Part shown: piece after piece, positions 42,945-55,147 of the stretch
Layout of the letters: every line of letters starts with the position of its first letter
Position numbering within the stretch: position 1 is the first letter of the stretch
Assembly: GCF_007565055.1 (NCBI RefSeq)
Contig: NC_044554.1
Span: forward strand, 139,127,463 to 139,191,462
Origin: Rhinopithecus roxellana
Taxonomy: Eukaryota; Chordata; Mammalia; Primates; Cercopithecidae
DNA length: 64,000 nucleotides
Direction: 5' to 3'
Translations under genes and position numbers: made by a program
Notes under the pieces: generated by a model
Databases searched by the model: none
What the model was told of the DNA's origin: nothing
What the model saw: only the letters and a program-made list of their open reading frames with translations

Positions 42945-43961
42945 TCACATTTTGGCATGTTTTTGCAATGGCTGGTACCGGTTGTTCCTTTCCATGTTTA
43001 GGGCTTCCTTCAGGGTCTCTTGTAAGGCAGGCCTGGTGGTGACAAAATCTCTAAGCATTTGCTTATCTGTAAAGGATTTTATTTCTCCTTCACTTATGAC
43101 ACTTAGTTTGGCTGGATATGAAATTCTGGGTTTAAAATTCTTTTCTTTAAGAATGTTGAATATTGGCCCCCACTCTCTTCTGGCTTGTAGAGTTTCTGCC
43201 GAGAGATCTGCTTTTAGTCTGATGGGCTTGCCTTTGTGGGTAACCCGACCTTTCTCTTTGGCTGCCCTTAAGATTTTTTCCTTCAGTTCAACTTTGATGA
43301 ATCTGGCTATTATGTGTCTTGGAGTTGCTCTTCTGGAGGAGTATCTTTGTGGCGTTCTCTGTATTTCCTGAATTTGAATGTTGTCCTGCCCTACTAGTTT
43401 GGGGAAGTTCTCCTGGATGATATCCTGAAGAGTGTTTTCCAACTTGGTTCCATTTTCCCCCTCACTTTCAGGCACCCCAATCAGACGTAGATTTGGTCTT
43501 TTTACATAATCCCATACTTCTTGCAGGCTTTGTTCATTTCTTTTTCTTCTCTTTTCTTTTGGTTTCTCTTCTCGCTTCATTTCATTCATTTGATCCTCAA
43601 TCGCTGATACTCTTTCTTCCAGTTGATCGAGGCGGTTACTGAAGCTTGTGCATTTGTCACGTATTTCTCGTGTCATGGTTTTCATCTCTGTCATTTCGCT
43701 TATGACCTTTTCTGCATTAATTAGTCTAGCTGTCAATTCTTCCACTCTTTTTTCAAGATTTTTAGTTTCTTTGCGCTCGGTATGTAATTCCTCCTTTAGC
43801 TGTGAGAAGTTTGATGGACTGAAGCCTTCTTCTCTCATCTCGTCAAAGTCATTCTCTGACCAGCTTTGATCCGTTGCTGGTGATGGGCTGCGCTTGTTTG
43901 CAGGGGGAGATGCGCTCTTATTTTTTGAATTTCCAGCTTTTCTGCCCTGCTTCTTCCCCAT
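42945..43961 (-). CDS. L1 ORF1 protein, intact (copy A)
   Basis: Open over 338 codons from ATG at 43961, with the same domain order as the B copy: basic N-terminus, coiled coil, RRM and C-terminal domain. Substitutions relative to B are scattered, for example ANKRSPSP for AKERSPSP, LHTERKE for LRTQRKE, and KVISEM for KIINEM. It is the only ORF1 in the A/D pair without a stop. Its ORF2 partner is dead and the element is split by another L1, so any expression would come from ORF1 alone off the element's own 5' UTR promoter. Confidence 0.93.
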   Translation of the reverse strand: MGKKQGRKAGNSKNKSASPPANKRSPSPATDQSWSENDFDEMREEGFSPSNFSQLKEELHTERKETKNLEKRVEELTARLINAEKVISEMTEMKTMTREIRDKCTSFSNRLDQLEERVSAIEDQMNEMKREEKPKEKRRKRNEQSLQEVWDYVKRPNLRLIGVPESEGENGTKLENTLQDIIQENFPKLVGQDNIQIQEIQRTPQRYSSRRATPRHIIARFIKVELKEKILRAAKEKGRVTHKGKPIRLKADLSAETLQARREWGPIFNILKEKNFKPRISYPAKLSVISEGEIKSFTDKQMLRDFVTTRPALQETLKEALNMERNNRYQPLQKHAKM

Positions 43962-45000
43962 CTTTGTGGTTTTATCTGTCTCTGGTCTTTGATGATGGTG
44001 ACATACTGATGGGGTTTTGATATAGGTGTCCTTCCTGTTTGATAGTTTTTCTTCTGACAGTCAGGACCCTCAGCTACAGGTCTGTTGGAGATTGCTTGAG
44101 GTCCTCTCCAGACCCTGTTTGCCTGGGTATCAGTAGCAGAGGTTGCAGAAGATAGAATATTGCTGAACAGCGAGTGTACCTGTCTGATTCTTCCTTTGGA
44201 AACTTCCTCTCAGGGGTGTACTCCACCCTGTGACGTGTGGGGTGTCAGACTGCCCCTAGTGGGGGATGTTTCCCAGTTAGGCTACTCAGGGTTCAGGGAC
44301 CCACTTGAGCAGGCAGTCTGTCCCTTCTCAGATCTCAACCTCCATGTTGGGAGATCCACTGCTCTCTTCAAAGCTGTCAGACAGAGTCGTTTGTGTCTGC
44401 TCAGGCCTCTGTTGCTTCTCCTGTTATTTTTTTAGCTGTGCCCTGCCCCCAGAGGTGGAGTCTGTAGAGACAGGGAGGTTTCCTTGAGCTGCTGTGAGCT
44501 CCACCCAGTTCGAGCTTCCCAGTGGCTTTGTTTACCTACTTAAGCCTCAGCAATGGCGGGCGCCCCTCCCCCAGCCTTGCTGCCGCCTTGTGGTTTGATC
44601 GCCGCAGACTGCTGTGTTAGCAATGAGGGAGGCTCCGTGGGCATGGGACCCTCCCGGCCAGGTGAGGGATATATTCTTCTGGTGTGCCCGTTTGCTTAAA
44701 GCGCGGTATTGGGGTGGGAGTTACTCGATTTTCCAGGTGTTGTGTGTCTCAGTTCCCCTGGCTAGGAAAAGGGATTCCCTTCCCCCTTGTGCCTCCCACG
44801 TGAGGCGACGCCTCGCCCTGCTTCAGCTCTGGCTGGTCAGGCTGCAGCAGCTGACCAGCACCGATTGTCCGGCACTCCCTAGTGAGATGACCCCAGTACC
44901 TCAGTTGAAAATGCAGAAATCACCGGTCTTCTGTGTCGCTCATGCTGGGAGTTGGAGACTGGAGCTGTTCCTATTCGGCCATCTTGCTCCACCCCCCCAA

Positions 45001-46340
45001 AAGTCATTATTTCTTCTTCATGTTTGAATGACGTTTTCATTGGATGTCCTATTCTAGGATAAAACTTTTTTTTTTTTTCCTTCAACACTTTAAATATGTC
45101 ATACCACTGCCCCCTGGCCTGTAAAGTTTCCACTGAGAAGTCTGCTACCGTATGTACTGGATCTCTTTGGATGTTATTTGTTTTTTGTTTGTTTGTTTGT
45201 TTGTTTTTGCTGGTTTTAGACTCCTTTTTTATTCTCTACTTTTGGAAGTTTGGTTATTAAATGTCCTGAAGTTGTCTTATATGGTTTAAATCCTCTAGGA
45301 GTTGTATAATCATCTTGTACTTGAATATTGACATATTTCTCTAGATACAGAGTGTTCTCTGTTATTACCCTTTGAATAAACTTTCTACCCTGAACTCTAA
45401 CTCTACCTCCTCTTTAAGGTAGATAAATTTTCTTCATCTTGTAGGCTTGCTTTATTCTTTTTCTTTTGTCTCCTTCAATTGTATTTTTTCAAATAGCCTG
45501 TCTTTAAGCTCACTAATTCTTTTTTATTCTTGATCAGTACTGCTGTTTTCTCTGATGCATTCTTCAATATGTCAATTGTATGTTTCAGCTGCAGAATTTC
45601 TGTTCATTTTTAAAAAAATCATTCATATCTTTATGTGAAATTTATCTGATGGAATTCTGAATTCTTTCTCTATATTGTTTTAAATTTTATTGAGCTTTCT
45701 TAAACCAGCTATTTTGAAGTTTCTGTCTGAAAACTCACATATCTCCATCTTTCTGGAATTGGCCACTGGTGCCTTATTTAGTTTGTTTAGTGAAGTCATG
45801 TTCCTGTATAGTCTTGATACTTGTGGATGTTTTTCAATCCCTGGACACTGAAGAGTTAGGTATTTATAGTAGTCTTTGCATTCTGAGCTTGTCTGTACCC
45901 ATCCTTTTAAGAAGGTTTTCCAGGTTTTCCAAGGGAATTAAGTGTTGTGATCTAAGTCTTTGATCACTGCAGCTGTATCTGCATCAGGGGGTACTTCAAA
46001 CCCAGTAACATTGTTTCTCTTACCCACTCATAGAGGTACTACCATGGTGGTCTTTGGTAAGATCTGGGAGAAGTCATTGGATTGCCAAGCAGAATGTCTG
46101 GTCTCTTCCCTTACTTTTCCCAGAATAAATGGAGTCTCTCTTTCTGTGCTGAGCTGCCTGGAGCTTGGGGAGGGGTGACACAAGCACCCTGTGGCCACCA
46201 TCACTGAGACTTTGCTGGGTTAGACCTTCCTATCCATATTTTAAAAAGATATTCTTTTCCAATTTTTTTCTGAATATTTTTCCCAGCTTCTTCTGAACTT
46301 CTGAACAGTTCTTCCCAACTTCTGAACAGTTTTCCCAGAA
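45001..46340 (-). mobile_element. Old L1 fragment, ORF1 and 5' UTR region
   Basis: Minus-strand blocks typical of old L1 ORF1/5' regions: CTTCAACACTTTAAATATGT, CATACCACTGCCCCCTGGCC, GTTTCCACTGAGAAGTCTGC and TTTCTGTCTGAAAACTCACA. It contains a (TTTG)n run (about 45181-45207). Both boundaries are approximate. All frames are broken. Confidence 0.65.
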
Positions 46341-47348
46341 ATGTGTGTTCTCTGTTTACTTATATAAATGTAATTTGATGAGCCCCAAAGAGAAATATAA
46401 ATGAAAATTGTTCTAGAAAGAATAGAAAAAAAGAAAATATGCCTTAAAGGGCCATACTTAATGATTCATCTTCAATTTATTTGTCATCATATGCAATAGC
46501 AGAAAATATTTACAACATAAACTATGTATTCTTAAAAATTCTACTTTATCGTGTGTTCTCATTAAGACAATAGGTCAACAGTGGGTGTATTTTTTCTGCT
46601 TTGATTGTATTTTATTTAATTATTTATTTTTGGCTTAATAGAGTCTTCCCTTGGCAGGCTGGACAAATGTCATGGCCCCTAGCCCTTTCCAACTCATAAT
46701 GAAAATAGACCTATTTCCAGCTGCACCTTGCTGATTGCTTCTACCTGCTCCTCAGGATAATTTGTTCAGTGTAAATGAAGACTTCAGTAGTTATTGAAGG
46801 AAAAAGGCACAAAAAGAGACTGTTGTGCAGCATCTACATAAAGCGACTTGTATAAAAACAGTCCTGATTAAATGAAAGTGTCTTAAGATTATATGAGATA
46901 TTCAATGTTTCACAATTACATTTAGAGCAGCCATCATAAACGATTACTATAAACTAGAAAATCAACCATATCTGGCAAATTAGAATTCATTTAATTTCCC
47001 TTACTTAATGTCAATATGTTTTTCACTTTCTTCTCTAACTTTATTTATGAAGAAACTACGATGCTATTCATTTTTGTGAAGACACTGATGATTTTAATGT
47101 ACTTTTATTTTTAAAAAATTCTAAAACTGACTAAAAACTTAAAATCAGAAGAGTTTTCACTGAGTTAATAAATTCTTGATAATATCAGAAAAATAATATC
47201 AGAATCAGAAAAAGTTGTTAAAGTGGTAAACAACATATTAGGCAAATTCCATCAAATGTTCATCATATGAATAGCATTAAATGTTCATAAACTCATTAAG
47301 TGTATCATCATCAGTATCTCAGTATGGAAGATATTCTCGTTCCTTTTT

Positions 47349-47353
<5 letters not shown>
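46341..47353. other. Unassigned AT-rich sequence
   Basis: No gene or nameable repeat recognised. Confidence 0.4.

Positions 47354-47390
<37 letters not shown>
47354..47390. repeat. (TA)n microsatellite
   Basis: About 18 uninterrupted TA units running straight into the poly-T end of an L1 fragment. Confidence 0.95.
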
Positions 47391-47410
<20 letters not shown>

Positions 47411-47580
47411 TCCTTCAACTTTTAAGTTCTGGGGTACATGTACCAAATGTGCAGGTTTGTTACACAAGTAAATGTGAGCCATGGTGGTTTGCTACACAGA
47501 TCAACCCATTAGTTAGGTATTAAGCCCAGCATCCCTTAGCTATTCTTCCTGATGCTCCCCCTTCCCCATCCCCAAGAAGG
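47391..47580 (-). mobile_element. 5'-truncated L1 3' end (L1PA/L1PB class)
   Basis: A T tract, then TTTTAAGTTCTGGGGTACAT, GTGCAGGTTTGTTACACAAG and CATGGTGGTTTGCTACACAG, the L1 3' UTR in complement. Only about 190 bp remain; the piece ends at the (CT)n tract. Confidence 0.9.
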
Positions 47581-47586
47581 TTCATT

Positions 47587-47648
<62 letters not shown>
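47587..47648. repeat. (CT)n microsatellite
   Basis: CT repeats with a CC interruption near 47607, abutting the truncated L1 end. Confidence 0.97.
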
Positions 47649-47650
<2 letters not shown>

Positions 47651-48666
47651 CTGTGTCTTCCCTCTATTCTCTCTATCTCTATCCTCAAGTAGTAAATAAC
47701 TGATGACATGATGAAAACATACATAAAGACATGATTCCAGCATGAAAAATTTTTCTTCAGCCCATAAAACACCACTTAAACAATATTATTTTAAAAGGAC
47801 AGTTGTGATGTCAATTTGGCTTTCATTTTAGTAATCAATAATATTTACTATATAAAAAATTAAAACAAATATAATTTTGAAAAATCATTTTAAATAAAAT
47901 CAATATAATTGGAAAGCCAAAAATATACGCTATCTGATTTGAGTAAATAGTTCAAATCAAGAACTCATAGGTCCTATATGGAGCTATGCCATCATATTTG
48001 AGACACAATAGAAGGAATAAACTATTCTTAACCTAAATCCACTGGCACTCATTGTGAACTTGAAAATGGGAAGGGTTCTCCTTCACATATACATACTAAA
48101 TTTTCTACTTAACTCTCAACATATTTGAGTTTATGTGGGAGACAACATATAAGTACTTTTTAATAGTGAAGCTGAGGACTACATAGATTTTTCTTGTGCT
48201 AAATAATGTCTTTTCTGATAAAATTAAACTTTTGTCTATGCAGTGCCTCAGCAAGAGCACAACTATGTTATTTTGTACTGGTCTTTATTTGACTATATGA
48301 TGAATCAAGCATTAAATAGTCTAACTTCCTCCCAGTCCCCTGGTTCAGTATCTTTCCTATATTATTTAAAAGACGTGACTCAAGCACAAAAAACTTAATT
48401 GTTTTTAAGGAAAAAATAATATATTATTATTTTTCCCATTAATGGGATTTATTTTCTAGCGTTACTTGGAATAGTGTAATGTTTTATGGAAAAATATAAT
48501 TAACCTAGTTTTAAAACTGAAAAATAGGATATAATCTTTATTTCTAGGATAGCAAACTTAATGCCTATTGACAGAATGCTTTTAAAGGTCATTTTTTGGC
48601 AGTATGTTATTTTTCCATTTATTCATGGTTCCTTTTCTGATATACCATCTCCTCACATATTTATCT
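47649..48666. other. Unassigned AT-rich sequence
   Basis: No gene or firmly recognised repeat. Confidence 0.4.
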
Positions 48667-48681
48667 TTGTGTGTGTTTCTG

Positions 48682-48719
<38 letters not shown>
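48667..48719. repeat. (GT)n microsatellite
   Basis: GT run with a few interruptions, directly before an old L1 3' end. Confidence 0.95.
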
Positions 48720-48721
<2 letters not shown>

Positions 48722-49990
48722 GTGACGTCACAAGATCTACACTTCTGGTAAATTTCAAGTACATAGTATAATATTAACTATGGTTACTATGCTGTACATA
48801 GATCTCTAGAAATTATTCATCCTACATAATTGAAACCGTGTTCCCCCTTGAGTAACATTTCATCATATTTCCCACTCCCAACCCATCACATCTAGTAGCT
48901 ACCATTCTATTTCCTTCTCTTATGATACTGATTTTTTAAGATGTTTTAAGATTTTTTAAGATTCTTATGTAATTGACATCAAGCAGTATTTATTTTTTAT
49001 ATATCTGGCTCATTTCTCTTAGCATAATAAATAATGTCATTTGTTGTTATGAATGAAAAGATTTCCTTATTTTTTTAAGGATAAGTAACGTTCCATTGTA
49101 TAAGTATACCACAATTTCTCATTCACTTGTTGATAGTCACTTAGGTTGTATCTATGTCTTTGCTATTATGAATAATACTACAATGAACATGAGAGGGCTG
49201 ACATATCTTTGACATACTGATTATGTGTTCTTTGGATATGTAGCCAATAATGGGTTTGCTTAATCATAATATAGTTTGATTTGAATTTTTTAGGAAAACC
49301 TATACTGTTTTCCATAATGAATGTACCAATTTACATCCCCACCAACACTGTATCAGAGTTCCCTTTTTGTTCCATCCTTGCTATCAGGTCCTGGGCTTTT
49401 TTTGTTGGGAGGTTTTGGATTATTGTTTCAATTTCCTTTATAGTTACTGGTCTGTTCAGGCTTCGTATTTCTTCTTGATTGAGTCTTGGTAGGTTGTTTG
49501 TTTCTAGGAATTGATCCAGTTCTTCTAGGTTTTGCAATTTGTTCACATATATTTGCTTGTAATAATCACTTATGATCTTCTTTCCACTGGGTCCCCTATT
49601 GTTCTCTCTCTTATTTCATTTCTGATTTTGTTTACTTGAGTCTTCTCTGTCTTCTCTTTTTTCCTTTGTCAGTTTAAATGTTTGTCAATTTTGTATACTT
49701 TTCAAAAAAAAAAAAAAAACAACTGCTAATTTGGGGGTAGTTTGCTCTTCCTTTACTGGTTTTCTGAAGTGGGATACTGATAACTTTCTTCTGTTTATGG
49801 TAGACATTTAACACTGTCATTTTCCCCTAAGTACTGAAATTACTGTTACCCACATGCATTGGTATATTGTGTTTTTGTTTTCATCTCAAAATATTTTTAA
49901 ATTTATTTTTTAATTTTCTCTTTGACCCAGTGATTGTTCAAGAGTATATTGTTTACTTTCTGTATTGTTTTGAATGTTCTCATTTTCTTT
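48720..49990 (-). mobile_element. Old L1 (L1MA/L1MB class) with internal deletion
   Basis: 3' UTR and ORF2 C-terminal blocks (ACAAGATCTACACTTCTGG, CATGCTGTACATAGATCTC-like, TTTACATCCCCACCAACACT) run to about 49378. The sequence then jumps to the endonuclease/RT boundary (ATCAGGTCCTGGGCTTTTTT, TTGAGTCTTGGTAGGTTGTT), so about 2 kb of ORF2 is missing. The T end of L1 'D' cuts it off. Frames are broken; the 71-codon frame at 49331-49546 still reads as ORF2 (NLPRLNQEEIRSLNRPV). Confidence 0.85.
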
Positions 49991-50240
49991 TTCTTATTTT
50001 TTTTTATTTTTTTATTTTTTATTATACTTCAAGTTCTAGGGTACATGTGCATAACGTGCAGGTTTGTTACATATGTATACTTGTGCCATGTTGGTGTGCT
50101 GCACCCATCAACTCGCCAGCACCCATCAATTCATCATTTATATCAGGTATAACTCCCATTGCAATCCCTCCCCCCTCCCGCCCCCATGATAGGCCCCAGT
50201 GTGTGATGTTCCCCTTCCCGAGTCCAAGTGATGTCATTGT

Positions 50241-53200
50241 TCACTTCCCACCTATGAGTGAGAACATGCGGTGTTTGGTTTTCAGTTCTTGTGATAGTTT
50301 GCTAAGAATGATGGTTTCCAGCTGCATCCATGTCCCTACAAAGGACGCAAACTCATCCTTTTTTATGGCTGCATAGTATTCCATGGTGTATATGTGCCAC
50401 ATTTTCTTAATCCGGTCTGTCACTGATGGACATTTGGGTTGATTCCAAGTCTTTGCTATTGTGAATAGTGCTGCAGTAAACATACGTGTGCATGTGTCTT
50501 TGTAGTAGAATAATTTATAATCCTTTGGGTATATACCCAGTAGTGGGATGGCTGGGTCATATGGTACATCTAGTTCTAGATCCTTGAGGAATTGCCATAC
50601 TGTTTTCCATAATGGTTGAACTAGTTTACAATCCCACCAACAGTGTAAAAGTGTTCCTATTTCTCCACATCCTCTCCAACACCTGTTGTTTCCTGACTTT
50701 TTAATGATTGCCATTCTAACTGGTGTGAGATGGTATCTCATTGTGGTTTTGATTTGCATTTCTCTGATGGCGAGTGATGATGAGCATTCTTTCATGTGTC
50801 TGTTGGCTGTATGAATGTCTTCTTTTGAGAAATGTCTGTTCATATCCTTTGCCCACTTTTTGATGGGGTTGTTTGTTTTTCTCTTGTAAATTTGTTTGAG
50901 TTCTTTGTAGATTCTGGATATTAGCCCTTTGTCAGATGAATAGATTGCAAAAATTTTCTCCCATTCTGTAGGTTGCCTGTTCACTCTGATGGTAGTTTCT
51001 TTTGCTGTGCAGAAGCTCTTTAGTTTAATTAGATCCCATTTGTCAATTTTGGCTTTTGCTGCCGTTGCTTTTGGTGTTTTAGACATGAAGTCCTTGCCCA
51101 TGCCTATGTCCTGAATGGTACCACCTAGATTTTCTTCTAGGGTTTTTATGGTATTAGGTCTAACATTTAAGTCTCTAATCCATCTTGAATTAATCTTCGT
51201 ATAAGGAGTAAGGAAAGGATCGAATTTCAGCTTTCTACTTATGGCTAGCCAATTTTCCCAGCACCATTTATTAAATAGGGAATCCTCTCCCCATTTCTAG
51301 TTTCTCTCAGGTTTGTCAAAGATCAGATGGCTGTAGATGTGTGGTATTATTTCTGAGGATTCTGTTCTGTTCCATTGGTCTATGTCTCTGTTTTGGTACC
51401 AGTACCATGCTGTTTTGGTTACTGTAGCCTTGTAGTATAGTTTGAAGTCCGGTAGTGTGACGCCTCCAGCTTTGTCCTTTTGACTTAGGATTGTCTTGGC
51501 AATGTAGGCTCTTTTTTGGTTCCATATGAACTTTAAAGCAGTTTTTTCCAATTCTGTGAAGAAACTCATTGGTAGCTTGATGGGGATGGCATTGAATCTA
51601 TAAATAACCTTGGGCAGTATGGCCATTTTCACGATATTGATTCTTCCTATCCATGAGCATGGTATGTTCTTCCATTTGTTTGTGTCCTCTTTGATTTCAC
51701 TGAGCAGTGGTTTGTAGTTCTCCTTGAAGAGGTCCTTTACATCCCTTGTAAGTTGGATTCCTAGGTATTTTATTCTCTTTGAAGCAATTGTGAATGGAAG
51801 TTCATTCCTGATTTGGCTCTCTGCTTGTCTGTTACTGGTGTATAAGAATGCTTGTGATTTTTGCACATTAATTTTGTATCCTGAGACTTTGCTGAAGTTG
51901 CTTATCAGCTTAAGGAGATGTTGGGCTGAGATGATGGGGTTTTCTAAATATACAATCATGTCATCTGCAAACAGGGACAATTTGACTTCTTCTTTTCCTA
52001 ACTGGATACCCTTGATTTCTTTCTCTTGCCTGATTGCCCTCGCCGGAACTTCCAACACTATGATGAATAGGAGTGGTGAGAGAGGGCATCCCTGTCTTGT
52101 GCCAGTTTTCCAAGGGAATTTTTCCAGTTTTTGCCCATTCAGTATGATATTAGCTGTGGGTTCGTCATAAATAGCTCTTATTATTTTGAGGTACATTCCA
52201 TCAATACCGAATTTATTGAGCGTTTTTAGCATGAAGGGCTGTTGAATTTTGTCAAAAGCCTTTTCTGCATCTATTGAGATAATCATGTGGTTCTTGTCTT
52301 TGGTTCTGTTTATATGCTGGATTACGTTTATTGATTTGCGAATGTTGAACCAGCCTTGCATCCCAGGGATGAAGCCCACTTGATCATGGTGGATAAGCTT
52401 TTTGATGTGCTGCTGGATCCGGTTTGCCAGTATTTTATTGAGGATTTTTGCATCGATGTTCATCAGGGATACTGGTCTAAAATTCTCTTTTTTTGTTGTG
52501 TCTCTGCCAGGCTTTGGTATCAGGATGATGTTGGCCTCATAAAAAGAGTTAGGGAGGATTCCCTCCTTTCCTATTGATTGGAGTAGTTTCAGAAGGAGTG
52601 GTACCAGCTCCTCCTTGTACCTCTGGTAGAATTCAGCTGTGAATCCATCTAGTCCTGGACTTTTTTTGGTGGGTAGGCTATTAATTATTGCCTCAATTTC
52701 ATAGCCTGCTATTGGTCTATTCAGGGATTCAACTTCTTCCTGGTTTAGTCTTGGGAGAGTGTAAGTGTCCAGGAAATTATCCATTTCTTCTAGATTTTCT
52801 AGTTGATTTGCATAGAGGCGTTTATAGTATTCTCTGATGGTAGTTTGTATTTCTGTGGGGTCAGTGGTGATATCCCCTTTATCCTTTTTTATTGCATCTA
52901 TTTGATTCCTCTCTCTTTTCTTCTTTATTAGTCTTGCTAGCAGTCTGTCAATTTTGTTGATCTTTTCAAAAAACCAACTCCTGGATTCATTGATTTTTTG
53001 GAGGGTTTTTTGCGTCTCTATCTCCTTCAGTTCTTCTCTGATCTTAGTTATTTCTTGCCTTCTGCTAGCTTTTGAATGTGTTTGCTCTTGCCTCTCTAGT
53101 TCTTTTAATTGTGATGTTAGAGTGTCCACTTTAGATCTTTCCAGCTTTCTCTTGTGGGCATTTAGTGCTATAAATTTCCCTCTACACACTGCTTTAAATG

Positions 53201-54067
53201 TGTCCCAGAGATTCTGGTATGTTGTATCTTTGTTCTCATTGGTTTCAAAGAACATCTTTATTTCTGCTTTCATTTCGTTATGTACCCAGTAGTCACTCAG
53301 GAACAGGTTTTTCAGTTTCCATGTAGTCGAGCGGTTTCGATTGAGTTTCTTAGTCCTGAGTTCTAGTTTGATTGCACTGTGGTCTGAGAGACAGTTTGTT
53401 ATAATTTCTGTTCTTGTACATTTGCTGAGGAGTGCTTTACTTCCAATTATGTGATCAATTTTGGAATAAGTGTGGTGTGGTGCTGAGAAGAATGTATATT
53501 CTGTTGATTTGGTGTGGAGAGTTCTATAGATGTCTATTAGGTCCGCTTGGTGCAGAGATGAGTTCAATTCCTGGATATCCTTGTTAACTTTCTGTCTCGT
53601 TGATCTGTCTAATGTTGACAGTGGGGTGTTGAAGTCTCCCATTATTATTGTATGGGAGTCTAAGTCCCTTTGTAAGTCTCTAAGGACTTGCTTTATGAAT
53701 CTGGGTGCTCCTGTATTGGGTGCATATATATTTAGGATAGTTAGCTCTTCCTGTTGAATTGATCCCTTTACCATTATGTAATGGCCTTCTTTGTCTCTTT
53801 TGATCTGTGATGCTTTAAAGTCTGTTTTATCAGAGACTAGGATTGCAACCCCTGCTTTTTTTTGTTCTCCATTTGCTTGGTAGATCTTCCTCCATCCCTT
53901 TATTTTGAGCCTATGTATGTCTCTGCATGTGAGATGGGTCTCCTGAATACAGCAGACTTACGGGTCTTGACTCTTTATCCAGTTTGTCAGTCTGTGTCTT
54001 TAATTGGTGCATTTAGTCCATTTACATTTAAAGTTAATATTGTTATGTGTGAACTTGATCCTGCCAT
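50241..54067 (-). pseudogene. L1 ORF2, one frameshift and one stop (copy D)
   Basis: The start ATG is at 54067. A one-base deletion in an A run near 54000 (about codon 23) shifts the frame. Beyond it the frame is open down to a TAG at 51297-51299 (about codon 924, Lys in other copies), giving an 825-residue stretch from codon 99 (53774-51297). The same frame then continues open to 50241. Endonuclease GDFN, RT FADD and the complete Cys-rich motif are all readable. The TAG is shared with copy A at the same codon. Net length is one base short of 1276 codons, so this copy is nearly whole. Confidence 0.92.
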
Positions 54068-54130
54068 TATAATATTAACTGGGTATTTTGCTCATTAGTT
54101 GATGCAGTTTCTTCCTAGCCTCGATGGTCT

Positions 54131-55147
54131 TTACATTTTGCCATGTTTTTGCAATGGCTGGTACTGGTTGTTCCTTTCCATGTTTAGGGCTTCCTTCAGG
54201 GTCTCTTGTATGGCAGGCCTGGTGGTGACAAAATCTCTAAGCATTTGCTTATCTGCAAAGGATTTTATTTCTCCTTCACTTATGAAACTTAGTTTGGCTG
54301 GATATGAAATTCTGCATTTAAAATTCTTTTCTTTAAGAACGTTGAATATTGGCCCCCACTCTCTTCTGGCTTGGAGAGTTTCTGCCGAGAGATCTGCTGT
54401 TAGTCTGATAGGCTTGCCTTTGTGGGTAACCCGACCTTTCTCTCTGGCTGCCCTTAAGATTTTTTCCTTCATTTCAGCTTTGGTGAATCTGGCAGTTATG
54501 TGTCTTTGAGTTGCTCTTCTGCAGGAGTATCTTTGTGGCGTTCTCTGTATTTCCTGAATTTGAATGTTGGCCTGCCCTACTAGGTTGGGGAAGTTCTCCT
54601 GGATGATATCCTGAAGAGTGTTTTCCAACTTGGTTCTATTTTCCCCCTCACTTTCAGGCACCCCAATCAGACGTAGATTTGGTCTTTTTACATAATCCCA
54701 TACTTCTTGCATGCTTTGTTTATTTCTTTTTCTTCTTTTTTCTTTTGGTTTCTCTTCTCACTTCATTTCATTCATTTGATCCTCAATCACTGATACTCTT
54801 TCTTCCAGTTGATCGAGGCGGTTACTGAAGCTTGTGCATTTGTCACGTATTTCTCGTGTCATGGTTTTCATCTCTTTCATTTCGTTTATGACCTTCTCTG
54901 CATTAATTATTCTAGCTGTCAATTCTTCCAATCTTTTTTTATGATTTTTAGTTTCTTCACACTGGGTACGTAATTCCTCCTTTAGTTCTGAGAAGTTTGA
55001 ATGACTGAAGCCTTCTTCTCTCATCTCATCAAAGTCATTCTCTGACCAACTTTGATCCGTTGCTGGCGATGGGCTGCACTCCTTTGCAGGGGTAGATGTG
55101 CTCTTATTTTTTGAATTTCCAGCTTTTCTGTCCTGCTTTTTCCCCAT
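54131..55147 (-). pseudogene. L1 ORF1 with a single stop at codon 130 (copy D)
   Basis: The ATG is at 55147, with 129 open codons up to TGA at 54758-54760, where A and B have CGA (Arg). The reading frame stays open beyond it to 54131, with the RRM and C-terminal blocks intact (NFPNLVGQ, ISYPAKLSF). The 1017-base span equals the full length. A 129-residue product would hold only the N-terminus and the coiled coil. Copy E has the same stop at the same codon. Confidence 0.93.

Larger units (their letters stand above)
41438..45000 (-). mobile_element. Young L1 'A', 5' part (ORF2 N-terminal half, ORF1, 5' UTR)
   Basis: Resumes the element interrupted at 35214, starting with the right copy of the target-site duplication. 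ORF2 N-terminal half 41438-42881, ORF1 42945-43961, 5' UTR 43962 to about 45000, ending in CTATTCGGCCATCTTGCTCC (complement of the L1 start with its YY1-type site). The 5' UTR carries the A/D-type block (about 44056-44090). The flank beyond 45000 is old L1 sequence unrelated to the flank at 32580. Confidence 0.95.

Noticed and set aside
47354..47648. CRISPR-like or tandem array
   Set aside because: It is only (TA)n, an L1 3' end and (CT)n. There are no spaced direct repeats, and this is vertebrate nuclear DNA.
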